Notes: generated by a model not told the origin, from the letters alone. A DNA stretch of 7,308 nt from an uncultured Solirubrobacteraceae bacterium (GCA_902806215.1 CADCVT010000144.1:1-7308); one strand, 5' to 3'; numbered from the stretch's first letter, positions 1-5,452 are shown. Program-made: numbers and translations.

Positions 1-62
1 GCCGCCGCGACGATCAGGAACGACGCGACGAGGAAGATGGCGAGATGCACTCTCGGCGACAC
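1..62 (-). pseudogene. Second, diverged 5' fragment of a SCO1-like gene, cut by the window edge
   Basis: On the minus strand, a GTG at 62-60 opens a frame reading MSPRVHLAIFLVASFLIVAA, which runs off the window at position 1. The complete gene at 947 begins MPPRVGLAIFLVASFLIVAA, so the two differ at Pro2/Ser and Gly6/His plus silent changes. Both encode the same N-terminal membrane anchor. Whether the rest of this copy exists upstream cannot be seen. It belongs to the left arm of the inverted repeat, so its status (real second locus, or sequence from a related strain) depends on how that repeat is explained. Confidence 0.6.
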
Positions 63-118
63 GCCGATGAGGGTATGGGGTCGCTACAGTTTGTGAAGTA
101 CCTAATCCCGTCCGCCTT

Positions 119-874
119 TCAGGAGTTTTCTCTCCCGTGAGCCCTTCCGGCGCCGAGTTCATCCGCCAGACCAAGAGCCAGATCTCCGAGATCGACCCGT
201 CGGACGTCCAGCCGCTCCTCGACGAGGGCGTCGCCGTCGTCGACGTCCGCGAGAACGAGGAGGTCGCCCAGGGCAAGATCCCCGGCGCCTCCCACGTGCC
301 GCGCGGTCATCTCGAGTCGCGGATCGAGGGCTCGGTGCCCGATCGTTCGCAGCGCGTCGTCCTCTACTGCGCCTCGGGCAACCGCAGCGCGCTCGCCGCG
401 AAGACGCTGGCCCAGGACCTTGGCGTCGAGCAGCTTCTGCTGGCCGGCCTCGCCGATCTCGGGCAGGAGGAAGTGGCGCGAGTAGCGCTGGCGCTGCTCG
501 GGCGTGTACGAGCGCGGGACCTCGACCTCGTAGCCGCGGTCCTTCCACAGCGTGTAGCCGCCGGTCATCGACTCGACGTTGTCGTAGCCGAGGTCCTGGA
601 CCATCGTCTTGGCGGCAAGCGCGCTGCGGTTGCCCGAGGCGCAGTACAGGACGACGCGCTGGGAGCGGTCGGGGACCGAGCCCTCGATGCGCGACTCGAG
701 ATGGCCGCGCGGGACGTGGAACGCACCGGGGATCTTGCCCTGCGCGACTTCCTCGTTCTCGCGCACGTCCACGATCGCGACGCCCTCGTCGAGGAGCGGC
801 TGGACGTCCGACGGGTCGATCTCGGAGATCTGGCTCTTGGTCTGGCGGATGAACTCGGCGCCGGAAGGGCTCAC
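119..874 (-). CDS. Rhodanese-MoeB/ThiF-type fusion, truncated at the palindrome junction
   Basis: The start is a GTG at 874 with AGGAG nine bases upstream. Residues 1 to about 115 form a rhodanese domain with active-site loop C78-ASGNRS. A linker follows (near PRSYTPEQRQ), then the opening of a MoeB/ThiF adenylyltransferase, with YSRHFLLPEIGEAGQQKLL at about 131-149 and AKVL at 151-154. The family's next element is the glycine-rich nucleotide-binding loop, but here the sequence turns into the complement of the left arm at 413-424. Residues after about 154, to the stop at 119, are therefore spurious. Intact proteins of this kind adenylylate the C-terminus of a ubiquitin-like sulfur carrier (MoaD/ThiS type), and the rhodanese supplies persulfide sulfur. 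Actinobacterial MoeZ has the reverse order, rhodanese last. The gene is divergent from SCO1. Confidence 0.75.
   Translation of the reverse strand: MSPSGAEFIRQTKSQISEIDPSDVQPLLDEGVAIVDVRENEEVAQGKIPGAFHVPRGHLESRIEGSVPDRSQRVVLYCASGNRSALAAKTMVQDLGYDNVESMTGGYTLWKDRGYEVEVPRSYTPEQRQRYSRHFLLPEIGEAGQQKLLDAKVLGQRLRGERAAVARGAVEDDALRTIGHRALDPRLEMTARHVGGAGDLALGDLLVLADVDDGDALVEERLDVRRVDLGDLALGLADELGAGRAHGRENS
137..424 (+). pseudogene. Truncated second copy of the rhodanese-MoeB gene (rhodanese codons 1-96 only)
   Basis: A GTG at 137 follows an AGGAG 11 bases upstream and opens a rhodanese-like domain. It contains VDVRENEE and the active-site loop CASGNRS, with the catalytic cysteine at codon 78 (the canonical CxxGxR loop). 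Homology to the minus-strand copy ends at about codon 96 (QDLG). The frame stays open to 907, but everything after 424 is antisense to the other copy and is not credible protein. Four residues differ from the minus-strand copy: V34 versus I, S52 versus F, L91 versus M and A92 versus V. A further 18 codons differ silently. The C-terminal third of the rhodanese domain and all of MoeB are missing, so as written it cannot be a complete enzyme. Confidence 0.7.
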
Positions 875-1008
875 GGAGAGAAACTCCTGAAAGGCGGACG
901 GGATTAGGTACTTCACAAACTGTAGCGACCCCATACCCTCATCGGCGTGCCCCCGAGAGTCGGTCTCGCCATCTTCCTCGTCGCGTCGTTCCTGATCGTC
1001 GCGGCCGG
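587..1008. repeat. Right arm of the large inverted repeat
   Basis: This is the partner of 1-424. I take it as the native copy because its right end continues without a break into the complete SCO1-like gene (947-1546), and its left end continues into more of the rhodanese-MoeB gene. The arm contains rhodanese codons 1-96 on the minus strand, the divergent promoter region, and about the first 20 codons of the SCO1-like gene on the plus strand. Confidence 0.92.
875..946. promoter_or_regulatory. Divergent promoter region between the rhodanese-MoeB and SCO1-like genes
   Basis: On the plus strand, TTCACA (912-917) and TACCCT (934-939) are separated by 16 bases and sit 7 bases before the GTG at 947. 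No Shine-Dalgarno is visible, so SCO1 is probably transcribed leaderless. On the minus strand, a TACAGT hexamer (924-919) could serve the rhodanese gene. It would leave a 5' UTR of nearly 40 bases carrying the AGGAG ribosome site (about 888-884). The two promoters would overlap, since the SCO1 -35 lies next to the rhodanese -10. The same block occurs in the left arm (63-136), identical apart from two single-base insertions next to the GTG. Confidence 0.5.
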
Positions 1009-1546
1009 GGCCGTGGTCTTCGCCAGCGGCGAGGACGAACGGGCGCCGAGGACCGTCCAGGGCTCGCTCCGGCCGCCCGGCATCCCGCCCTCGGACTTCG
1101 ACCTCGTCGACGAGAACGGCAAGCGCACGACGCTCGCCGACCTCAAGGGCAAGCCGGCCGTCGTCACGTTCCTCTACTCGACCTGCGACGACACGTGCCC
1201 GGTCGCCGCGCAGCAGATCGTCGGCGCGCTCGACCGGCTCGGCCACGACGTCCCCGCTGTCGCGATCGCGGTCGACCCGCCCCGCGACACGCCCGCTCGC
1301 GCGAAGCGCTTCCTCGCCGAGCAGCGGGCCTCCGGCCGCATCCGCTTCCTCACCGGCCCCGAGCGCGAGCTGCGCCGGCAGTGGCGCGCGTACGGCATCG
1401 CCCGCCAGACCGACGCGCGCGAGCACAGCGGCTACGTCGTGCTGCTCGACCGCACCGGTCGCCAGCGCATCGGCTTCCCCGTCGACAAGGTCACGCCGGA
1501 CGCCATCGCGAACGACCTGGCGCTGCTCGAGGACGAGACCTCCTAG
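947..1546 (+). CDS. SCO1/SenC/PrrC-family copper chaperone, membrane-anchored
   Basis: This 199-residue protein has an uncleaved-looking N-terminal membrane segment (about residues 6-26) followed by an extracytoplasmic thioredoxin-like fold. The family's copper-binding set is complete: C80 and C84 in STCDDTCP, and H160 in EHSGYVVLLD. The FDLVDENGKR and TTLADLKGKP segments and the VDPPRDTPA loop (from about 109) are also typical. SCO1 proteins deliver copper to, or reduce the thiols of, the CuA site of cytochrome c oxidase. The length fits the family. The GTG start at 947 is chosen because a promoter-like pair ends 7 bases upstream and no ribosome site is seen. Its TAG stop overlaps the stop of the convergent small membrane protein gene. 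The neighbouring cupredoxin operon supports a metal or redox role. Confidence 0.9.
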   Translation: MPPRVGLAIFLVASFLIVAAGAVVFASGEDERAPRTVQGSLRPPGIPPSDFDLVDENGKRTTLADLKGKPAVVTFLYSTCDDTCPVAAQQIVGALDRLGHDVPAVAIAVDPPRDTPARAKRFLAEQRASGRIRFLTGPERELRRQWRAYGIARQTDAREHSGYVVLLDRTGRQRIGFPVDKVTPDAIANDLALLEDETS

Positions 1547-1725
1547 GCCGGAGGATCGCCGGCGCGCGAGGGCTCGGGATCGGACGTCGGCCCGTGAGCG
1601 CCCTCGGCGGCCTCGGCACGGCGGTCGAGGATCGCCCGCACCGAGATGAACCCGACCACGAGCAGCACCGGCAGCACGTAGAGCATCTCGATGATCCAGT
1701 GACCGCCGTCGGTGTGGGCGAGCAT
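1543..1725 (-). CDS. Small single-pass membrane protein (60 aa), third gene of the cupredoxin operon
   Basis: I do not recognise a named family. The protein starts MLAHTDGGHWIIEMLYVLPV, has one hydrophobic segment (about residues 10-28), then a charged stretch (RAILDRRAEAAE) and a Pro/Ser/Glu-rich tail. The positive charges after the segment suggest an outside N-terminus and a cytoplasmic tail. Its ATG (1725-1723) shares one base with the TGA of the upstream membrane protein gene (TGATG), which implies translational coupling. A short His-containing N-terminus facing outside would fit an accessory subunit or metal-linked partner of that protein; this is inferred. Its TAG stop overlaps the SCO1 stop from the other strand. 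It is short, but the coupling and clear membrane segment support it as real. Confidence 0.75.
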   Translation of the reverse strand: MLAHTDGGHWIIEMLYVLPVLLVVGFISVRAILDRRAEAAEGAHGPTSDPEPSRAGDPPA

Positions 1726-3140
1726 CAGCCGGCCGCCGAGAGCAGCCACAGGCCGAGCGAGGTGAACGACACCATCACCGCGAGCATCCAGTACTGCGAG
1801 CGCGTCGCATCGCGCGGGTCCTTGAACATCACGAGCGCGCGGTCGTGCGCGAGCACGAGGCCGGCGACATGGCCGATGACGAGCGCGAGGACCTGCACGT
1901 ACCAGATGCCGTTGGCCGACACGACGGTGTAGTCGATCGTGTCCGAGGCGGTGCCGAAGAGGTCCCAGCCCTTGCCCGCGGGGTCGGAGGCGAGCTGCGC
2001 GGCCGCCTGTCCCTGGTAGGCGATCTGCGAGAAGTAGTGGGCGACGAGGTAGGCGAGCGCGATCGGGATGAGCGACGGCGCGAACGCCCGCGCCAGGGAG
2101 CGCTCGGACTGCGACGCGTCGACGCTGCGCATGCCGCGCACGCCGAGCATGAACAGCCCGCCGATGAGCAGCACGACCGCGAGCATCCCGAGCGTGTAGA
2201 TGACCTCGAGCGCGAGCGACGCGCCGATCCCGACGTCGCCGAGCACGCCCTGCGCGTCGAGCGCGAAGTTGGTCCACCACTCGTTCTCGCGCATGCCGTC
2301 GAACGACGTCGAGCCGATGCCGACCGCAAGCAGCGCGACGGTCCCCGCGAGCGCGCGGACGCCCGCGGCGCCGGCGAACGGCGGGCGCCGGCGCAGCCGG
2401 CCCTCCTCCCAGTGCAGCGGCGACAGCGAGGCGAAGAAGCGGAAGAACACGGCGAACCCGTCGCCATGGTCGGTCCACGACTTGACGCCGTAGAGCGCCA
2501 TCCCGACGAGCTGCACCGCCATGTAGAGGAGCGCGAAGATGGCGATCCAGCTCGGGTCCTCCTTGATCGACGGCCGCACCGCGAGCTCGAACGCCGCGAA
2601 GGCGAAGATCGTGATCGCCGCCGGCCAGTGGCCGAGCCGGTCGGGGTACGGCAGGACCTCGGGGACGCGGCCGGGCGCCACGCGCTGGGCGACCCACGAC
2701 ACGGCGCGGCCGATCGCGCGCCACGGGTTGACCGCGGCGAACACGTCGCCGAACAGCAGCGACAGCACCGGGATCAGGTTCCAGAAGACGACGTAGAGGA
2801 AGATCGGCGCGAGGTTCGCCTGCACCGACTGCGGCCCCTCGAACCCCGCCCACACGACGACCCCGAAGACGACCACGCCGAACAGGCCCGCGAGGAACTG
2901 CAGGATGCGCGGGATGCCGGTCACGTCGCGCTCGGTGATGTCCTCGAACTGCGGCTTGGGCCACAGGACGGCGAGCGCGACGAACGAGATGACGAGCACC
3001 GAGACGGCCGCCCACGCGAAGAGCAGGCGCGGGATCGGCAGGTCCTCACGCCCGACGATGCCGTGCGCGAGCGCGTCCGGCGCGAGCAGGGCGCCCGCGA
3101 TCAGCGCGGCGACCGAGGTCAGCGCGATCCGTGCCGTCAC
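1725..3140 (-). CDS. Polytopic membrane protein, 'fenitrothion hydrolase' (FedB)-like annotation family
   Basis: This 471-residue protein has a signal-like N-terminus (about 4-25, ending DALAHGIVG) and roughly ten further hydrophobic segments. These lie near 38-60, 78-100, 109-133, 173-188, 197-217, 261-278, 309-334, 353-372, 412-432 and 449-469. I recall similar actinobacterial proteins annotated 'fenitrothion hydrolase', but no organophosphate hydrolase motif is visible, so I treat that label as a name only. Membrane-associated histidines (H26, H368, H424, H432) and the flanking cupredoxin and SCO1 genes suggest a metal- or redox-linked role. The start is the GTG at 3140-3138: it forms a GTGA overlap with the upstream stop, and the signal-like sequence begins there. 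An open frame continues upstream to 3650 but is antisense-like low-complexity sequence. Confidence 0.8.
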   Translation of the reverse strand: MTARIALTSVAALIAGALLAPDALAHGIVGREDLPIPRLLFAWAAVSVLVISFVALAVLWPKPQFEDITERDVTGIPRILQFLAGLFGVVVFGVVVWAGFEGPQSVQANLAPIFLYVVFWNLIPVLSLLFGDVFAAVNPWRAIGRAVSWVAQRVAPGRVPEVLPYPDRLGHWPAAITIFAFAAFELAVRPSIKEDPSWIAIFALLYMAVQLVGMALYGVKSWTDHGDGFAVFFRFFASLSPLHWEEGRLRRRPPFAGAAGVRALAGTVALLAVGIGSTSFDGMRENEWWTNFALDAQGVLGDVGIGASLALEVIYTLGMLAVVLLIGGLFMLGVRGMRSVDASQSERSLARAFAPSLIPIALAYLVAHYFSQIAYQGQAAAQLASDPAGKGWDLFGTASDTIDYTVVSANGIWYVQVLALVIGHVAGLVLAHDRALVMFKDPRDATRSQYWMLAVMVSFTSLGLWLLSAAG

Positions 3141-3610
3141 GGGCTGACTTGGAGCTTGGCGAGCAGCTCGCCCGTGCTGTGGGCCTCGATCTCGAAGATG
3201 CCATCGGCGTCGGCCTTGAAGCGCGTGCGCGCGCTCCCGTCCGCCGGGACCTGCACGTACTTGTCGTAGCCGTGGATGTGAACCTCCTCGGCGACGTTCG
3301 ACTCGAAGCGCAGCCGGACCGTCTCGCCGCTGTCGAACTTCAGCGTCTTCGGCTCGCCGACGGCCTTCTTGTCGCGGATCTGGATCGTCTCCACGCGCGG
3401 CGGCGGCTGCTCGGTCGTCGCCGGCGTCGTCGCGGCGGGGTTCTCGGGCTCGTTCGGCGCGGTCTCGCCGACGGTCGACGGGGGCGCCGGCTGGGTGGTC
3501 TGCGCGGCGTCGTCCTTCTCGTCGTCGTCCGAGCAGCTGGCGAGCAGGAAGCCGCCCGCCAGGACGACGACGGCGGCGAGCAGGATCGCGATGCGCTGTC
3601 CGGGACTCAC
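3137..3610 (-). CDS. Cupredoxin-fold lipoprotein, first gene of a three-gene operon
   Basis: This 157-residue protein has an N-terminal hydrophobic segment ending in a lipobox (LLASC, lipidated C26). A long Asp-, Pro- and Thr-rich linker follows (about 27-72), then a compact beta-rich domain (about 73-157) resembling cupredoxin-like domains. Candidate metal ligands are H111 and H113 in EVHIHGYD, and H144 in IEAHSTGE. The cysteine of a type 1 copper site is absent: the only Cys is the lipidated one. It may therefore bind copper differently or have lost binding. The GTG start at 3610 has no Shine-Dalgarno, but a TACCCT hexamer lies eight bases upstream, so leaderless translation is likely. Its stop overlaps the GTG of the membrane protein. 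It would be anchored on the outer face of the membrane beside the SCO1 product. Confidence 0.82.
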   Translation of the reverse strand: MSPGQRIAILLAAVVVLAGGFLLASCSDDDEKDDAAQTTQPAPPSTVGETAPNEPENPAATTPATTEQPPPRVETIQIRDKKAVGEPKTLKFDSGETVRLRFESNVAEEVHIHGYDKYVQVPADGSARTRFKADADGIFEIEAHSTGELLAKLQVSP

Positions 3611-3624
3611 GGCGGTGCAGGGTA
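3611..3624 (-). promoter_or_regulatory. Probable leaderless promoter of the cupredoxin operon
   Basis: On the minus strand, TACCCT (3624-3619) lies eight bases before the GTG at 3610, and no ribosome site is seen. The hexamer is the same as in front of the SCO1 gene. A convincing -35 is not visible; that position falls inside the hairpin at 3637-3660. Confidence 0.4.
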
Positions 3625-3636
3625 GTGAACGACGAA

Positions 3637-3660
3637 GGGCGGGCCGTCACCGGCCCGCCC
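3637..3660 (-). terminator. Hairpin terminator downstream of the secreted six-Cys gene A
   Basis: This is a perfect 10-bp GC stem (3637-3646 with 3651-3660) closed by a four-base loop (TCAC). It starts 33 bases after the stop of the minus-strand gene at 3694. The bases following it on the minus strand (TTCGTCGTTC) are only weakly T-rich, so termination may be incomplete or factor-assisted. Being palindromic, it could act in either direction, but no plus-strand gene ends here. Confidence 0.6.
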
Positions 3661-3693
3661 CTCGTGTCAGGCGTCTAACGCGTCAGTGACGAG

Positions 3694-4461
3694 CTAGGAG
3701 CACTTCGCCGGGGACGACGCCTTCTGCGTCGAGCCCGTCTCAGGCGTGAACGTCACCGTGACGGTGCGACGGCCGCCCTTGCAGCCGCCGACGGCCTCGT
3801 AGTAGCCGACGGTCTTGCCCTTGACCTTCTTGGTCTTCTTCAGGATCGTCGAGCGGACGTCGTAGACCGAGTTGTCGAGCGTGGCGAGCGGGTGCAGCAG
3901 CGTCGCCGGGACCGAGAACTCGAGCGCCGTGCCGCGGGCGCCCCTGGCGTAGTTCGCCGGGATCGTGCCGTTGGACGGGCCGAACTCGATCGGGCACTCC
4001 TTGCCAGCACCCTGACCCGGGCCGCCCTCGAGGAGCAGCAGGCCCTTGTTGTTGCCCGAGTTGTAGACGGTCAGCTGCAGGTCGCAGACGATCGACTTGT
4101 CGTCGGGGTTGTTCGTCGCGCCGGACGCGTTGCGCACGGCACCCGAGCCGACCTTGGCGGCCGCACACGCGGCCTTGCTGGCCTTCAGCTGGGCGGCCGA
4201 GCACTTCGGGAACGAGTTCGTGTTGACGCGAAGACCGTCGAACAGGATCGAGTACTTCTTGATCGGCGACGGGCGCTTGCCGTTGACCTCGCCGACCTGG
4301 TAGTTGAACTTCACGCTGATCGGCACCGGCTTCTTGGACGAGCCGGCCTTCGCCGGGTTCGTCGAAGCGGTGACCGTGTACGTGTTCGTCACCTGTGCAT
4401 AGGCGACTGCGGCGACGACGAGCAGGAGACCCGTCATCGCGAGAACCGCGACTTTCCTCAT
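3694..4461 (-). CDS. Secreted six-cysteine protein, paralogue A (unknown function)
   Basis: I recognise no characterised family. The 255-residue product has a signal peptide (residues 1 to about 22, ending VAYA-QVT). The mature domain opens with YTVTASTNPAKAGSSKKP and contains six cysteines at 87, 99, 126, 156, 227 and 254. All six recur at matching positions in the neighbouring paralogue, which suggests three disulfides in an exported protein. Other shared motifs are YNSGNNK (133-139), the ARGT segment (175-178), HPLATLDN (190-197) and KKVKGKTVG (211-219). The start is the ATG at 4461, because GAGGAG lies six bases upstream and the signal peptide begins there; an upstream ATG at 4509 would disrupt the signal peptide. 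The TAG stop lies in a CTAG tetranucleotide. It could be a surface or adhesive protein, but nothing decides this. Confidence 0.85.
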   Translation of the reverse strand: MRKVAVLAMTGLLLVVAAVAYAQVTNTYTVTASTNPAKAGSSKKPVPISVKFNYQVGEVNGKRPSPIKKYSILFDGLRVNTNSFPKCSAAQLKASKAACAAAKVGSGAVRNASGATNNPDDKSIVCDLQLTVYNSGNNKGLLLLEGGPGQGAGKECPIEFGPSNGTIPANYARGARGTALEFSVPATLLHPLATLDNSVYDVRSTILKKTKKVKGKTVGYYEAVGGCKGGRRTVTVTFTPETGSTQKASSPAKCS

Positions 4462-4464
4462 GTA

Positions 4465-4473
4465 CCTCTCCTC
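4465..4473 (-). promoter_or_regulatory. Strong ribosome binding site for paralogue A
   Basis: On the minus strand GAGGAGAGG precedes ATG 4461, with the GAGGAG core six bases away. It fixes the start at 4461 rather than the in-frame ATG at 4509. Confidence 0.75.
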
Positions 4474-4495
4474 AGAAGACACTTGGGGGGATTGG

Positions 4496-4548
4496 AAAAC
4501 CGGGGGCACCCTAACGTGCTGGACAGGCCGCTGCTAGGGCGCCCCCGG
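4496..4548 (-). terminator. Intrinsic terminator between the two six-Cys genes
   Basis: A 14-position stem (4500-4513 with 4535-4548) has one A-C mismatch and a 21-base loop. On the minus strand it is followed directly by TTTTCC (the AAAA at 4496-4499). It begins 14 bases after the TAA of paralogue B, so it should end that transcript. Only about 38 bases separate it from the ATG of paralogue A, so A either needs a promoter overlapping the hairpin or depends on read-through from B. Confidence 0.7.
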
Positions 4549-4561
4549 GTACGACGTTGGG

Positions 4562-5323
4562 TTAAGAGCAGGCTGCCCGCGTCGACTGGACCGCGGTGTC
4601 GCCTCCCTCGTTGTTGAAGGTGATCGTGACCGCGCGCTTGCCGCGCACGCAGCGACCGGTGGTCTCGAAGAGGCCGACGTTGCGCCCCTTGACCTTCTTG
4701 GTCATGCGCTTGACCTTGAGGTCGACCTCGACGAGGGCGTTGGTCAGCGTGGCGAGCGGGTGCTTGAGCGTCTCGGGGATCGAGAGGCGAAGCGACGTGC
4801 CGCGGGCCGAGCGGATGACGCTGATCGGGATCGCCGTGGCGAGGTCGATCGGGCACGCCTTGTCGCCGGTCTGATTCGGATCGCCGCGGACGAACAGGGC
4901 CATCTTGTTGTTGCCCGAGTTGTAGAGCTTGAGCGTCAGGTAGCAGCGGATCGACGCGTCCTTGCGGTTCGATCGATCGCCGGCGACGTTGCGGGCGAAC
5001 CCGCTCGCGACGAGCGAGCCCGACGGGCAGCCGCGGTCGCTCTTGGCCTGCTCGATCGACGTGGCGCTGCACTTGGCGAACGCGTTCGTGTTGATCGCGA
5101 CGCCCTCGAACAGGGCGGTGAAGCGCTCGAGGCTGAGGGGGCGGCCACCCTCGGTGTCACGGATGGTGAAACCGAGGTTGACGCCGACCGGCGCGGGCTT
5201 CTTCGTGGTGCCGCTCTTCGTGGGCGAGGTCGACGCGCGGACGTCGTACTCGTTGGCCGCGTGGGCAGGAACGGCGAACATCAGTGCAGCGGCGACCGCT
5301 GCAAGTGGGACAGAGATTCTCAA
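4562..5323 (-). CDS. Secreted six-cysteine protein, paralogue B (unknown function)
   Basis: This is a tandem paralogue of the downstream gene, 253 residues against 255. A signal peptide (residues 1-22, ending VPAHA) precedes a mature region starting ANEYDVRASTSPTKSGTTKK. Six cysteines at 85, 99, 127, 157, 225 and 252 align with those of paralogue A. Shared blocks are YNSGNNK (134-140), SARGTS (172-177), HPLATLTN (188-195) and KKVKGRNVG (209-217). Identity is roughly 40 percent by eye, so the duplication is old. The start is a TTG at 5323: it begins a complete signal peptide, GGAGAG lies nine bases upstream, and no ATG or GTG fits as well. An open frame extends upstream to 5620, but that part is antisense to the DipZ-like gene. 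The C-terminus ends in Cys-Ser in both paralogues. Confidence 0.82.
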   Translation of the reverse strand: MRISVPLAAVAAALMFAVPAHAANEYDVRASTSPTKSGTTKKPAPVGVNLGFTIRDTEGGRPLSLERFTALFEGVAINTNAFAKCSATSIEQAKSDRGCPSGSLVASGFARNVAGDRSNRKDASIRCYLTLKLYNSGNNKMALFVRGDPNQTGDKACPIDLATAIPISVIRSARGTSLRLSIPETLKHPLATLTNALVEVDLKVKRMTKKVKGRNVGLFETTGRCVRGKRAVTITFNNEGGDTAVQSTRAACS

Positions 5324-5452
5324 GGGGGCTTTCTCTCCGGGAACTACGGGGGGATGGGTGGGACAGAACGGTGAACACGCCGACCCTGCGAAGGTTTCGG
5401 CATCAGACCGCCGATCGACTCTATCCACGCACCCGCCTTCCCGAAGGAGGGC
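5324..5452. other. Divergent intergenic region between paralogue B and the DipZ-like gene
   Basis: This holds the TTG-proximal ribosome site of paralogue B (GGAGAG at 5338-5333, minus strand) and an AAGGAGG at 5444-5450 just before the plus-strand GTG at 5453. I see no convincing -35/-10 pair for either gene. Residues encoded in frame upstream of 5453 (IHAPAFPKEG, from about 5423) look like genuine family sequence, so part of this stretch may be coding. Confidence 0.5.

Larger units (their letters stand above)
1..424. repeat. Left arm of a large imperfect inverted repeat (partner 587-1008)
   Basis: Read as the reverse complement, this stretch matches 587-1008. In the coding part, position i pairs with 1011-i. 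Upstream of two 1-base insertions (a TTTT/TTT run and a CCC/CC run just before position 137) it pairs with 1009-i. The arm holds the start of a SCO1-like gene (minus), the intergenic promoter, and the first 96 codons of a rhodanese gene (plus). Positions 63 to about 125 and 137-230 are identical to the partner. Positions 231-424 carry 22 substitutions, and 1-62 carry about seven. A 162-base loop (425-586) unique to the other copy separates the arms. It could be a chimeric contig end or a true inverted duplication. Confidence 0.93.

Noticed and set aside
119..412. C-terminal part of the minus-strand rhodanese-MoeB frame after AKVL
   Set aside because: It is antisense to the left-arm rhodanese copy; the expected MoeB nucleotide-binding loop is missing.
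425..907. Continuation of the plus-strand rhodanese frame past 424 as real protein
   Set aside because: That part is antisense to the minus-strand copy and has the biased composition of a shadow frame, with no domain.
63..946. Invertible promoter (phase-variation) switch flanked by inverted repeats
   Set aside because: The repeated block is itself the promoter plus coding starts, the genes are truncated at the centre, and no recombinase gene is present.
1..1008. Simple fold-back of one sequencing molecule as the cause of the palindrome
   Set aside because: The arms differ mainly at synonymous third positions, which read errors on a single template would not produce.
1725..3140. Organophosphate (fenitrothion) hydrolase activity
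   Set aside because: No recognisable hydrolase motif is visible; the name appears inherited from annotation, and the copper-related neighbours do not suggest pesticide breakdown.
1845..3269. Long plus-strand reading frame of 474 codons
   Set aside because: It is Arg/Asp/Glu-rich shadow sequence opposite a clear polytopic membrane protein with hydrophobic periodicity and coupled neighbours.
4462..4509. Longer N-terminus of six-Cys paralogue A from ATG 4509
   Set aside because: It would add 16 residues before the signal peptide, and a strong GAGGAG sits before ATG 4461.
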